Origin: Gnetum montanum
Lineage: Eukaryota > Streptophyta > Gnetopsida > Gnetales > Gnetaceae
Length of the DNA: 64,000 nucleotides
Reading direction: 5' to 3'
Assembly: GCA_015680685.1 (NCBI GenBank)
Contig: MNCI01022376.1
Location: 136,353-200,352, forward strand
Notes under the pieces: model-generated
Databases searched by the model: none
What the model was told of the DNA's origin: nothing
What the model saw: only the letters and a program-made list of their open reading frames with translations
Position numbers and translations under genes: made by a program
Shown here: one piece after another, positions 1 through 11,790 of the stretch
Layout of the letters: the number at the start of each line of letters is the position of its first letter
How positions within the stretch are numbered: the stretch's first letter is position 1

Positions 1-494
1 ATCCAGTTACGTGCATTAGGAAGAATGTGATACCTTGTCATCACAATGAAGTGCATATATGTACGAATGTCTCAAGAGTGTCATCCTACAAACACAACTC
101 CAAGAAGACAATAAAAACACAAATGAAATGGTTAACTAAGCACTTTAAACATGGAGATGGAGCCACTGTGTGCAATTTCAAAGCACATAGAATCATGAAC
201 AACATCAACTTCATTAGTGTCCATGGGACAAATCATGCAGCAAGTTTTTGTGGAACATGAACAGCCAATTGTAGCAACACATCTTTTCAAGTTTTTTCCT
301 GATAGTCGATGATGTCACTAGTTTATAGTCTTAGCGGACTATTGTGGGTTAGTTTCACGCCGTAACCCCTTGGACGGAGCCAATTTAGCATTGTAGCGAA
401 TGATGCATTGCTAGTTTATAGTCATGGCGGACTGTGAAGAGGAAAACCAATTTATAGTCTTAGTGGACTCTACATGCCATTTTATAGTCATAGT

Positions 495-930
495 GGACTA
501 TTCTGTGGTATCAGTTTTAAGTCATGATGCTAGGACTATTCTGTGGTATCAGTTTTAAGTCATGATGCCAACACTATTCTGTGGTATCAGTTTTAAGTCA
601 TGATGCCAAGACTATTCGGTGGTATTAGTTTTAATTCATGATGCCAGGACTATTCTATGGTATCATTTTTAAGACATGATGCCAGGACTACTCTGTCGTA
701 TCATTTTTAAGTCATGATGCCAGGACTATTCTATGGTATCAGTTTTAAGTCATGACACTGGGACTATTCTGTGGTATCATTTTTAAGTCATGATGCCAGG
801 ACTACTCTATGGTATCAGTTTTAATTCATCATGCCAAGACTATTTTGTGGTATCAGTTTTAAGTCATGACACCAAGACTATTCTGTGGTATTAGTTTTAA
901 GTCATGATGCCAGGACTATTCTATGTCAGT
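495..930. repeat. 38-bp minisatellite, about 11 copies
   Basis: A unit of 38 bp (consensus beginning ggactattctgtggtatcag) starts at about 495, 533, 571, 609, 647 and so on to about 913, with a few substitutions per copy. Shorter related copies with tttatagtcNtagNggact occur at about 318, 414, 450, 480 and 931. The array lies downstream, in element orientation, of the minus-strand gag-protease remnant at 1455-4690. Tandem repeats in the 3' untranslated region are known in some Ty3/gypsy lineages (Tat/Ogre-like), so it may belong to that element. There are no unique spacers between units. Confidence 0.9.
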
Positions 931-1454
931 TTATAGTCATAGCAGACTAATGCTTACCTTTCTTGTGTAAATTATTATGCTGCATGCATGGTCATGCTAC
1001 GTGCCTACTAGATCCTACAAAAATCAACTAGGAAGAAAACAATATCAAGTGACACATGTCATACATAGAGTTAGAATGTATAAATGAAAGAAAAGCAATG
1101 CAAAAAGTGATAGTTTTAGGCCATTCCGGGTCGTAAGCTAGTTTAAGGCCTTTTCGGGCCATGTGTTTTTGTAGTTTTATGTTTTTATATTTGATGTTTT
1201 TCAAATGCAATGTGTAAACTAAGTTGAAAAATTTGTTTAAAAAATGTGTGATCTAAGTGAGTGAGCAAAATGTAAACACGTAGGCTAGTGCAATGCAATG
1301 TAAACAAAAGTCAAAAATGCATGTCAAAGGGGAGGCAAGCACCGGCATTTTCAGCCAAGGGAAAGTCTTGGTCATGTAGTTGGCTCCTAACCGAGCATAG
1401 ATTAGGGAGCATGCTAGGTTTAGTATCCTCTAAGTGGTTGTTGGCTTCAACCAC
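931..1454. other. no gene seen; likely 3' untranslated part of the element at 1455-4690
   Basis: Short AT-rich sequence between the 38-bp array and the protease reading frame. The minus strand after the protease stop shows no reverse transcriptase motif. I found no LTR boundary here. Confidence 0.4.
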
Positions 1455-2048
1455 TCATTCGGGTGTGTTAGCCTTAAGTGTTACGTTGGTTACCATAGTT
1501 GTACTCCCAAGAAACTCTTCTTCCAAAACTTGTGCCATGTCTATGTCGTGAATAGTCGAAGAGGAAACATTATCACCATGGATGATAACTTGACCACCTT
1601 CATATGGAAGGTGGATTTCTTGGTGGATGGGAGAGGATATGGCCCTTAGTTGACCTAGCCAAGGCCTACCTACAATCATGGTAAAACCTGGCATCTCCTC
1701 TATGATAGTGGAATCTATGCTAGTGGGGAATTGCTCTCCTACTACAAAGGCTAAGTTGATTGTACCCTTGATTGTGACACGTGATCCATTGAAGGATTTT
1801 AGACACGTGGTTTTTGTTGGCTTGATTTCATCTACCAAGCCTAGCTTATCGATGACGGAGTACAATATTATGTTTGTTGTTGCACCATCATCAACATGCA
1901 CTCTACGAATGGTGCACTGCCCAACACGAATGCTAATGGATAGTGGAGCTGTAGTGACTTCCCCTCGTTTGGGGTTGACTTTAACTGCATCATCATGAAA
2001 GGTTATGATTGTTGAACCCAATTCTTGTGGTGTAGGGGGTAACATCAT
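1455..2048 (-). pseudogene. retropepsin-like aspartic protease of a Ty3/gypsy-type element
   Basis: The product has the retropepsin layout: an active-site-like segment VDDGATTNIILYSVIDKLGL (residues ~52-71), a central beta-rich part, and the flap-distal signature MIVGRPWLGQLRAI (~124-137). The usual D-S/T-G-A catalytic triad reads D-D-G-A here, so activity is doubtful. The frame continues upstream, interrupted by one stop near 2106, into the gag frame at 2109-3296, so gag and protease were probably one polyprotein. No reverse transcriptase follows downstream. The element may therefore be a gag-protease non-autonomous type or may have lost its pol. Confidence 0.75.
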
Positions 2049-2108
2049 TGCACGAATGGATGCCTCATTTGCAGGGATGTCCTCCCTAATAGGAATGGAG
2101 GCTAAGAC

Positions 2109-3296
2109 CTAGGCCAATGCTTGGTAGTGAGTAGGTGAGGTCTTGACCAGGTCGTATACGCTAAATGTTATGTTATTTTTCTTGAGCATTTGCTTTACCT
2201 GGGTTAGTGCAAATACGAAGTCCTTGTCATTAGTTGTTGTGTTGGCTTTGACTTCCTCCATGAAGCTTGAGAGACAGGCCTCTCGGGAGGGGGACTTAGC
2301 CTTGGTTTGCTTGGGGGTAGGGGCCCTAGTGTTCAGTTGTTGTTTGCTAGTTGTGGCCTTTGCTTCGGCCATGGGGGTTCCAAGGTGCTCGTTTGTCCTC
2401 TTGCATTGCCATTTGGTAGGCCTACCTAGGTTGCTAGTGGGGTCAACCCTTGAAGGAGGGGGGATTGAGATGTTGCCCACTATTGGGCTTCGGGTAGGTG
2501 AAAGGCCATCATGTTGTGGCACCTTGATGACGAAAGGTTGCTTAGCAGTTTTTGTTGCTGCGTCATGCCAATTTAACGTCTTAGAAGAAGAACATTGTGG
2601 AGCCTTGACCATAAAGGATGTTGTGGGTGCCTGGGGTGACACCTTGATAACAAAGGGAGGCCTCTTATTTGTGGAGGCTAGGGGAATCCTTGTCGTGCTG
2701 AGAGGCACATGGATCACAAAATGTTTTTGCATAGATTTGGGCTTTCCATCTATGCTAATTGAGTTTATGACATAGGAGGCATCGTCTATGTTGGAATGAA
2801 TTACCATGTCAATCACTAGTTGGCCTTGTTCTATCATTCCCTGTAGGTCATCTTGCAAGGCATGACAGTTTTCTGTACAATGACCAGCTATTTGATGGTA
2901 ATGATAGTATTGGTCCAATTTAAAAGGTTGTGGGACCAAGGGCTCATTTGGTACTGCTAAGGTGGGGTTCCTTAGTAGCTCGTAGTACCTGTCATGTTTT
3001 TGGTGGGTAATCTTCGATACGTGTTTGTGTTGGATTTGCCCAACTTTCAAGAGTTGCTCCAATAGTTGAGAGCGTTGCATCGGTAGTGGTGTGTACTTTG
3101 AGTGATCCTTGCACTGAAATTTGGGCTTTGGAGCGGCCCCTTCTGATGTAGGTGAGTTGGCACCAAAGTTGGTGGCTTTCTTAGCTGGGGCTTTAGATTT
3201 CTTAGCTGTTGGGCCCCAGTTGGTTGCTTTTGTGATCGTGGCTACCGTTGCCTCGGTTGTGTTTTTCTTACAAGTATGTTGGTTTTTGTAGGCCAC
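2109..3296 (-). pseudogene. C-terminal Gag with degenerate zinc knuckle
   Basis: A 395-codon open frame. Residues ~130-155 contain YYHYHQIAGHCTENCHALQ, which matches the plant gypsy Gag knuckle pattern C-x2-H-x3-GH-x-TE-x-C. The first cysteine is replaced by tyrosine, so metal binding is probably weakened. Both ends are rich in Lys, Pro and Ser, as expected for a nucleocapsid tail (lysine-rich at ~20-45, Pro/Ser-rich at ~200-340). It follows the capsid-like frame at 3345-3926 on the same strand and leads in frame, through one stop, into the protease. The frame break between 3296 and 3345 and the stop at 2109 mark it as decayed. Confidence 0.75.
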
Positions 3297-3344
3297 ATAA
3301 GCTGGGTCATTGCTTGATTGCGCTACCTCCTCTGTGCTTTGGAT

Positions 3345-4690
3345 TTATGCGAATGCTTGACTCAAAGTACGAGCATTCAAATAATAGAGTTTTGACTTAA
3401 CGAAGTCATTGACAACGGCTTTAAAAATGGTGAGCAAGTATATCTCAGGTATGGGATCATGGAGTTCATTCAGGGCTACACTCCATCTTTGGATGAATTT
3501 TTGCACTGGCTCTAAAGGTTCTTGTTTAATTTGAATTAAACTATCTAATGTGGCTTTAGGCTTTAGATTATACTTGAAATAGGTGACAAACTGATGTAAC
3601 AAATCCTCTAGAGATAATATGGAGTTACGGGGTAAGGCATGGTACCAGTCTAAGGCTTTTCCTGTTAAGGAAATAGTGAAAACTCGTAGAATTACATGAG
3701 GCTAGGCCTACAGTAGGAGACATTCTAGTCAAAATGTCACTAGGTGGGCATTTGGATCTCCCTCTCCATTGTACTTTGTTAGCTGAGGTAATGGGATCTC
3801 CTTTGGTAAGGTTAATGGTGGAACTGAAGGGTGGATTAGGTCATCTTGGTAGAAGTCCAACACCTTGATTTCCTTAGTGTTTTCAGTTTTAAGGTGCTTT
3901 ACCTCTTTAGTTAATATGTTCATCATTTGCTTCGTGTCTACCCACTCTTGGGCAGTAGGCAGACCGATGGGTTGAATGGATTACGATTGATAGTAGTTTG
4001 ACTATTGTATCATTTGTGGAAAGGGAGCCTGTTGGATTGTCGGTTGTTGTTGTAGTGGAACAACATTCAGAGATGGGATCGCAAGGTGTGGTACGTTGTA
4101 AAGAGTAGTTTGGTGTTGCTGGAAAACTGGTGAAACCCATTGCCCAACCACAGGTTGTGAGGTGACACCCTAAACGTGTTGCACTGAAGTAGTCAGAGGT
4201 GCCCCATGGATTTGTACTTGTGGTATGTAATGGGTGGATGTGGAAGCTAGTATTCCTTGTTGAGAAGCTAGTCCTCACGTGTATGTAGACGAAGGAGGAA
4301 GCATGGTTCCCTCCAGGAAAGGTTGGAATAATGGGTTTTTATAGGCACAGGGATTCACGGTATGGTATGAATTCCCATGCTTAGATTGGGCGGCAAAGTC
4401 ATCTTCCTCATTTCCATTCTAAGGCTCTATCGAAGGTGGCTGTAAGGCTTGACTCCTTTCTATGAGAAGCTGAAACATGAGTTGATGATGGTGTTCGGAA
4501 AGGGGGATTATGTCAAATGCTGAGGGAATGAACTCACGACCTCCCTTGTAGATGAGCTCATAGCTTCACTTTGCCTCTCTTTCTATGTGATCGATAGGAA
4601 GTTGGCTTGGATTTTTACACAAATGAAGTTATATTGTTCAGGTGTGAGGATTGTGTAAGTAGGGTTGATCTAGGAAGATTCCATGACAGC
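3345..4690 (-). pseudogene. N-terminal and capsid part of the same gypsy-type Gag
   Basis: Minus-strand pieces join in order. The N-terminal part (about 4690-4430) has an acidic/aromatic stretch with YKGGREFIPSAFD. A Gln/Pro-rich linker follows (about 4300-3950, including PLQQQPTIQQAPFPQM). Then comes a pre-capsid motif LPQLTKYNGEGDPNAHLVTF near 3735-3790, typical of plant gypsy Gag. The capsid proper lies at 3602-3345, with VQKFIQRWSVALNEL and related helices of the retrotransposon Gag family. Several stops and frame changes interrupt it. The N-terminal motif recurs in the fragment at 6880-7966, so both belong to one family. Confidence 0.7.
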
Positions 4691-4734
4691 GTGTACAAGT
4701 TGACGGCGTATGCAACGTGAGTAACTCACGACAT

Positions 4735-4990
4735 GCTTAACTAGCAACGTGACTAACTAACAGCATAACCAACTACAGCGTGAGCAACTACAGCAGCATG
4801 AGCAACGACAACGTGACTGACTGCAGCATGACCAACTACAGCATGATTGACTGCAGTGTGACTAACTACAGCGTGACCAACTACAGCATGACCAACTGTA
4901 GTGTGATTGACTACAGCATGACCAATTGTAGCATGACTGACTGCAGCGTGACCAACTGCAGTGTGACCAACTGCAGCGTGACCAACTAAT
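4735..4990. repeat. 15-bp minisatellite
   Basis: About 17 imperfect copies of a 15-bp unit close to aactacagcgtgacc. Because 15 is a multiple of 3, several frames stay open and give repetitive peptides (for example NYSMTNCSVTD on plus, GHAVVSHTAV on minus). I treat these as by-products and not genes. Related words (agcgtgacc, agcatgacc) reappear at 6040-6600. Confidence 0.9.
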
Positions 4991-5056
4991 TCGAGTTTCA
5001 ACGTTTGGAAGCATTAGTTGGGTATGTTTCAACAAGATGATAAACAAGGTAGGCCC

Positions 5057-5075
5057 TCCTTCTAGCGTCAAAAAC
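5057..5075 (-). promoter_or_regulatory. primer-binding-site-like sequence of the gag element at 1455-4690
   Basis: On the minus strand this reads tgacgctagaaggagggcc. It lies upstream of the Gag start and resembles the site at 8349-8366 (tggcactagaaggagcacc), which lies in the same position relative to the second gag remnant. The shared position and sequence suggest primer-binding sites. I cannot name the tRNA. Confidence 0.4.
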
Positions 5076-6030
5076 TGTACTAACCTAAATTGTCAGTGTA
5101 ACACTGGAAGGAAACAAACACCGAAAGATCGTCAGGTAGGCACAACCAACCCTACCTTCACTTGAGGGCAAGCTAGAAAAGGGAACAAAGACAAAGTGCC
5201 TTGGATGGTATGCATGCAAATCAACCAAGGACTTCCCTGAGCATAAACTATGGCTTGCACTCGGGTTTATCATAACGAAAAGTAAACGGCGGCGCACGAG
5301 ATTTAAATAGAAGGTATGCAAAAATGTATTATAAACAGAGCAAACAATGTAAATGGTAGGCAATAATGAACTGTATTGTATTTTTTAAACAAGAATGTGC
5401 ACTGGTCAAAGCGCAGCCGTGCATGTGGATGGCAGGTCAAGTGCTAAGCCCTGAGATGAGGATGATGTGTGAAGTGCTCGGATGTTGGGAGTCAAGTGTG
5501 TCTGAGCATCCTAGGTTGTTGGTCGATGCTTCCCCAAACCGTCAACCTTTAAAATTGCCCAAAAGTCCAAATTGCCGACCCCTGTTTATGTGGATGGATG
5601 GGATATTTATAAGGTTTGGCTAGGTTCAAGTGCAGGCACAAAATTCATGAACAGAATAAACGGCTGGAAGATGAGAGGAAAATAGATCTAGTGACATGTG
5701 TCCGATGGACAGCTGTGTATGAGTTGGATGTGTGTTGGCAAGAGTTGGATGTGTGTCGGTAAGCTACATTCTTGACCAGATACATTACATTTTACAACTC
5801 ATGGGTTACTCAAGCTCATGAAAGTACATTTAATTTAGACCATGAGGGCCTGACATGCCAACAAACGGAGATTTACAATGAAAGGTACAACAGGAGAAAT
5901 TCAATCCAGCTCGCTTGACCATGGATCGAGTGTTGCAGGATGTTAATATGTTGATTTGAGGCTGTTCGAGGCATCTCTATTTGACCAAGGCTTCCAACGT
6001 GAGTTGATGTGCCTTCAGAGTTGAGTTGAG
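5076..6030 (-). mobile_element. probable LTR region (boundaries not resolved)
   Basis: Non-coding DNA immediately upstream, in element orientation, of the primer-binding-like site. It contains a TATA box on the minus strand (TATAAATA, 5604-5611). No TG...CA ends or target duplication could be fixed. Confidence 0.35.
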
Positions 6031-6600
6031 CTTTAGTGTAGGTTGATTTATGGTCACGCTGCTCTCATGCCCAGCGTGACCTCTAGCATGTGTCCAGTGT
6101 CATTCAGCATCTAGCATGCCAAGCATCCATCATGTGGACACTACACTCACACCTAGCATGACCTCCAGTGTGAGAGAGGAAATCTCGACCTTTTGACACC
6201 ATTTTTTTGGATTCTAAAGCCTGGATTTGCTACCCGAATGTGTTTAACTCTAGAATCTGGAATCTAAGCTTGGATTTGAGTGGTTTTAAGTAGGTTACAC
6301 TGGCTATTTTGGGTAGGTCATGCTATGGTCACATTGCAGTGTGACCATAGCTTAACCTGTAGCGTCACCTGCAAACATCTGTGAAAACTTGCAATTTTTG
6401 ACTTCAAATCTGGAGATTCTCAAAGCTGAAGTCTAGAGGTTGTCGATGGTGAGCTTGAAGATTGATTTACTCCTCTAAAAACTTGATTGTTTTGACTTGA
6501 TTTGGAGGATTTGAGAATTGGGAGAATTGGCCACGCTACAGGTCACGTTGCAGCATGACCATAGCATCCAGCGTGAGTTCCCAAGTCAGCATGAATGCCA
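6031..6600. repeat. degenerate repeats of agcgtgacc-type words with a perfect hairpin
   Basis: Two diverged units of roughly 225 bp (around 6290-6400 and 6510-6620) plus shorter copies at 6055-6180 share clusters of agcgtgacc/agcatgacc. Within the first, GCTATGGTCACA (6322-6333) and TGTGACCATAGC (6340-6351) form a perfect 12-bp stem around a 6-nt loop. No coding potential is visible. Confidence 0.6.
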
Positions 6601-6879
6601 TGCTTTAGCCAAATTTTTATCTCCAAAACTTTGAAAGGGCTTGAGTTGTTTCCATTTCAAAATGCTAGGCTGAAATTAGTGGTGTTTCACATGGTACCAA
6701 TCAAGTGATTTTCTCACTAAAGACATATGATAGTATGCAACCAAGCTTGCAATAGGAAGCATTCGAAGTGGAAGGTAATTAGGTAAGTGTTGGATCATCT
6801 TTTGTCATTGTACTTGTTGAATTATCGGATAGGGATACCATGAGGAGGTGTTAAGGGTGGGACCACAAGGCTGATGAGA
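6601..6879. other. no feature seen
   Basis: Short non-coding stretch leading into the second gag remnant. Nothing recognisable. Confidence 0.4.
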
Positions 6880-7966
6880 TCATCCTAGTAAAAATCCATA
6901 ACCTTGACACTTTGTGAAGTAGGCACTTTGTGCCTCTTCAAATTCTCCATTAGGTCCTAGATCCATTAGAAGGCTTGATCTAGGTGTTGTGGTGCCCCTG
7001 TTGGCTGTGGGGTTTGGACAAAGGGTTGAGGCATATGTTGTGAGGCTTGTAGCCTTGCTATTGGTTGTAAGATAGAAGGGAGCGGTTGTGTCATGGTTGT
7101 AGTCATGGGCCAAATAGGAAAAAAGATGTTTGTGCTAGTATCTGGGACACAAATGGGATAATGGGGGTATGCAAAAAGTCTCATGGTGGGTTCCACATGG
7201 ATGGTTAGTGGATGTGTGGTGGTGAAAACCACTACCAATACCTACACAAATCAAGGCTATGTGGCAAACAACATCAGTAAGTTGTAAGTTGTTAGTTGTG
7301 GCATCGATTGGGTTTGATGTGTGGCTATGATCAACATGGGATCAACTATAGTAGGGAAGGAGAAATAGAAGATGATGACATCATGCCCATGGAGAACACA
7401 ATGGCATTAGGGGAAGTCTTGGTGGCCTTTGGGGTTGCTTTTTGGAACAAGTTTTTGGGCTTAGATTCTATCCTAAACTCATCCTCCTCTTCCTGTTGTT
7501 CCTCCAAGCTATTCTTTTCATCTTCCTTCTCAATCTCAGTCAATTAAGCTAGGGTGCCAACATAGATATTATTTAGGAGTATTTGGTCATACGAGGAAGG
7601 GATATACTCCTTTCCACCTTGGTGTATGAGCTCAAACTCCCTTTCGGCTTCTACTTTTAGACATGAAATTAGCATGCTAGCCTACATTCTGGCACAAATG
7701 TAGTTGTAACAATCTTCATGTATGGCCAAGAAGTTAGGACTTTTCCCCCTAATGCTCAAAGACTTCCTACACTTAATGATAGCAGGATCCTTGGGATCAT
7801 AGACTCTAATAGCTTGTTGGCTGGACCCATTGTCAGTATAGTTGTAAGGCAAGTTGGTTGACTGTTGAAATGACATGTTTAAATTTGAATTTTTCTTGTT
7901 TTTACTATTTTTGGCAAACAAACATAGCAAGTAGAAAAATCTACTAGCATAGTATACCAAAAACAA
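6880..7966 (-). pseudogene. second gypsy-type Gag N-terminal remnant
   Basis: Three minus-strand pieces are collinear. 7966-7682 has PNFLAIHEDCYNYICARM, followed past one stop by FELIHQGGKEYIPSSYDQI. 7543-7346 is strongly acidic. 7238-6966 is Pro/Thr-rich. The motif ELIHQGGKEYIPSSYD corresponds to ELIYKGGREFIPSAFD in the element at 1455-4690, so the two are related copies. Capsid, knuckle and protease are not visible downstream, so this copy is truncated. Confidence 0.6.
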
Positions 7967-8069
7967 AAAGGTAGTAGAAGACGATTGCCAAAAGGTGAAA
8001 ACAGAGAAAGGAAAAGAGGTTTATCTATTGGATGAAAAACATGTGTCATAGTAGGAACTATGCAAAATA

Positions 8070-8165
8070 GAAAGACAAAAAATGGAATGCCAAAAAATGG
8101 AATTCTAGAAAATGGAATGATAGAAAATGAAATGCCAAAAAGAAAAATAATAGAAAAAAAAGATG
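8070..8165. repeat. short A-rich repeats (aaaatggaat units)
   Basis: Five or so adjacent copies of a unit near aaaatggaatgccaaaa, a simple A-rich array in the leader of the gag remnant. Confidence 0.6.
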
Positions 8166-8348
8166 CAAAATGAAATGGGTGTTATAATAGACAAGAATTT
8201 ACATCAAAACCCAACTCTATTTCTACTACCACACCAAGGCTTATGGCAAAAGATTAGATAGGCAACACTAGTTTTGCAACTATGACAGAAGGACAAAAAT
8301 GGCTTAAATGGATTTATGGCGAAGAATTTGGGCGAAGGTGCTCCTTCT

Positions 8349-8366
8349 AGTGCCAGAAAACTATTG
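8349..8366 (-). promoter_or_regulatory. primer-binding-site-like sequence of the second gag remnant
   Basis: Minus strand reads TGGCACTAGAAGGAGCACC-like sequence, the counterpart of 5057-5075. It sits upstream of the Gag N-terminus, as a primer-binding site would. Confidence 0.4.
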
Positions 8367-8399
8367 AAGCTAGAAATCTTAGTTGTTGAAATGGATAAC

Positions 8400-9260
8400 T
8401 AAAAGATATGAATGCTAGAACAGCTTTAACCCTGAATCCCAATGGCCTCTAAAAAACAGGATTCAAGGTACCCTAGACGATCTTGCTGATCACCCAGGGA
8501 CTTACAAAGCATAAATGGGAGCGGTTTTGGAAATGCAACCATGATTGTAAAAGAAATTAGAAAGTGAAAACAAAAATGAAAATGGAAAAGTAAATGGGAA
8601 TGAGTATGAAAATAGGAATAGAAATGGCCTACAAAAAATGGTAATGAAAATAGAATTGCAATTATAGAAATAAGTACAGAAATAGAAATAGAAACCAAAA
8701 CTTGCACAACATGAATAACCAAATTAATAAAAAGTATGAAAGAATTTCATTCACAATGTATAATTTTGTGCTAAGGGCATGGGAAGTTACTTGCCAATGC
8801 TTGAAGTCCATTGGAGAAGGTACTACTCCACAATTCAGTTTCTTCCCAACTTTGATTTTCTACAACTTTTCATTAGTTTCCACCAAGTCTACAATGTGAG
8901 AATGAGATTTGATTTACACTTTTAGTACAATGATAGTTACGTGGGGGTGTCTACGCCTAGTGTAGTACTAGCTTCTAATATTAAAAGTGTAGTTGGGTTG
9001 CAACTGGATTTGATGGATGATGGAGGTTCAAAACTGCTATGAAGGTTAAAAATGCCGAATTGCTAAAATTATTGTATAGGATACAAATGTCCAAAGTTTG
9101 GAACCTAAAAATGATGTTAACACTAGGTATTTATAGGTTTAGGATTACCATTTTTAGGTTTGACATTGATTGCCATTGATTGTTGATAACTTGGTATTAA
9201 TTGTGGGTTTGTGATGGTCATTACTACTAGCATAGTTGGTTATCTATTATCAATGTAGTT
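8400..9260. other. non-coding; probably LTR of the second gag remnant
   Basis: AT-rich sequence next to the primer-binding-like site. It contains short tandem gaaatagaaataga-type runs near 8580-8700. No reliable ends or genes. Confidence 0.3.
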
Positions 9261-9270
9261 GTTATTTGTG

Positions 9271-9500
9271 GTAAGTCCAGAATGGACTACACTCACAAAA
9301 CCCATCCATTTACTATAACTAGTAAACTAACTTTTGTGACTACACTGGTAGTGCTCTCACTACACTGGTAATGGTCAATGGTCATGTACTATTAGTGTAG
9401 TTCCCATTTATGATAAGTCTGGAATGGGCTATAGTCACAAAACCCATCCATTTACTATAAATAGTAAATGGACTTGTGTGACTACATTGACATCATTCCT
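9271..9500. repeat. tandem duplication with ~141-bp period
   Basis: The sequence beginning ggtaagtccagaatggacta at 9271 recurs diverged at about 9412, both including cacaaaacccatccatttac. The second copy contains a near-perfect 24-bp palindrome at 9448-9471 (CCATTTACTAT...ATAGTAAATGG). No coding role is visible. Confidence 0.75.
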
Positions 9501-11790
9501 ACTACATTGGCATTGGTGGACTATGTTGAAATTGATGAAAAATGGCAAAAGTGATGGAAAATGTGAGAAAAGTTAAAAACTGCGAAAATGGTGGAATTTG
9601 TTGAAAAATGTTATGCCTGGTGAAGAATGCTATCTATGCTAGCCATTACTGACTTGCAGTGATTACACTGGCTATTATTGGAAAAATGGAAATTCCAATT
9701 GCAATGTTACACTTCTAGTGAATCTTGGTGCTGACTACACTGGCTACTGTGACTACTAAAAGTGTAGTTATTGTGACTACTAAAAATGGCTCCAGCGTAG
9801 TTGGGGCTATACCCCTACAAAAACCCATGAAAATGTTGTTTTTAGCCATTCCAAAGGTCTTTTCAACCTTCCAAACCCAAATATGAACATGGGATACCTT
9901 TTTTCTACTTGGGAAGCAAGGAAGTAATGACTTTTGAAGCATTTTGTAACCTTAGAAAGTGGAAGTATGTAAGATTGTAGCTTAGGGACTACATATCTCA
10001 CATTTACAATGAATCCTTGTCCCAAGTTGGAAAATGAAGTTTGCAACATCAAATTTGGTGGTGTTTCAATTGTATTTGTAGTACCATTTTTAGTAGCTAT
10101 AGTGAAACTCTTATAATTTTTCATTATAACACTTTGAATAGTTAACAAGTACCTACATCATGATTTGCAGTAATTATCTAGAGTTTTTATTCAAGTGCCT
10201 TATACATGAATACATTGCATGATTAGTAATAAAGACTAAGATTATTCCATTTCATTGTAGTACTTTGACTTAGTTTAGATTTACTTCTAATGTAACCTAG
10301 CTTAATATTTATCTTTGCACATCTATAGACTTACTTATTTATATTTACCTACACAATAATTACAAATAATAAGTATGACCAACTTCAAGAATAAACTTAT
10401 TAATGTTTGGTAACCCAGTAGTATGCCACCTGGTACTCCTAATAGTGGACACTTGGTAACCAAACAATGCTAGTAAGAGTTTAGGGTATGTACAACAATT
10501 TAGAACCTGATGTTCATTGCATATGCTATATTAGATTTTTCTTAACACTAAGGTTAATTTAGATTAAATTTTAATATTTTAATATTTTGATAATATTTTA
10601 GTGATGACCACATAGCATCAATCATATGCCTCAATTGTACTTAACCATACTTACTAGGGACCACATGGGTGTAATTGGGAAGATAACGACCTACAATCAC
10701 AATTAACTTTCTAAGTACCATGCTACTCCAATTCATAAAATACAATTGCTTATACATGAATGCTTGTAATTTATATCATTGGTGCTATTTCCTAGGACTA
10801 GTAGTGATCTAGATACTCATTATAATTTACAATCACTATTAAAAACTTAGTGATTGATTCTTTGAGAATAATATTATTATTTTATTAAGAAACATAGAAT
10901 AATTAAAAAATATCTTCTTGTAGAGATAATTATCTAGCTATTGATGATTCTATCAAGGGATGTAATAGAACAATCATGAGTAAGGATGATGTACCCCATT
11001 AAGTGAAAATTATCTACTAGCATCCAAAGTCTTACTATCTAGACTTAACTTTCATCCTTCATTAGGATGAAGAGATGCAACAGAGAAACCTAAAAGGCAA
11101 TATTTTGTGACCACTTGATCATTTAGCCCCATCAATGCTCATGAAAAAGTTGATGAGGATTGGATTAGAAGTAATTTCTATTTACTACAAGGTGGCTAAT
11201 GAGATGTTTAGGCCATATTAACTCACTAAAGTTCAACTTTGCAAAGATCATTTCATGGAGGCACATCATGAAGTAGTAAAGTAAAGGGGGGATTTTATTC
11301 CATTTACTTACAATTAAAAAAGAAGAATACAAATTATTACTTAAATAGATCCATCTAGTAAAATTATCCTTCCTTCAATGAAGATGACATGAAAAACCCA
11401 TGGATATGTTCAACCTTGACAAGGGACCGAGGAAAGGGGAGAACATAACCCAACAAAAGAAGGACCTATAGCTCTAAGTCTTCTAGCAGGCCACCTAAAG
11501 ATAATAACAAAGTGCATAGAAGGAGAGAAAGCTAACATGGCTTTCATAGTTCTACATCATCCTAATTATCATCATCATCAAGCTTTGAAGAAGGAACAAT
11601 AATACATAGCTAATGAAGACAATAGAAGATATCATATGCAGGATGGTAGAGGAGATAAAGATTGAGAGGAAGATAGAGGGTACAAGAATAAGAGAAGGCA
11701 GAATAGACAATATAGAAGAGATCGTGGTGATGATAGGATAATGATAGATAGGACAATTATCAATTAATAATTTTTATATTCATACAAGTA
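9501..11790. other. no gene recognised
   Basis: AT-rich DNA without a convincing reading frame. Around 11480-11760 the plus strand can be read as a charged Arg/Asp/Gln-rich stretch (RRQNRQYRRDRGDD) resembling the spacer of a plant Gag, but stops interrupt it. This is only a weak hint of another gag remnant. Confidence 0.35.

Noticed and set aside
495-930. Regular direct repeats that could suggest a CRISPR array
   Set aside because: Units are contiguous with no unique spacers, and the context is a plant genome.
1678-1998. Plus-strand frames at 1288-1998 and 2143-2775
   Set aside because: They lie opposite the recognisable protease and gag frames and have no motif of their own.
4753-5001. Open frames giving repetitive GHAVV.. 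and NCSVTNYS.. peptides
   Set aside because: They are frames kept open by a 15-bp repeat, on both strands at once, with no sign of a gene.
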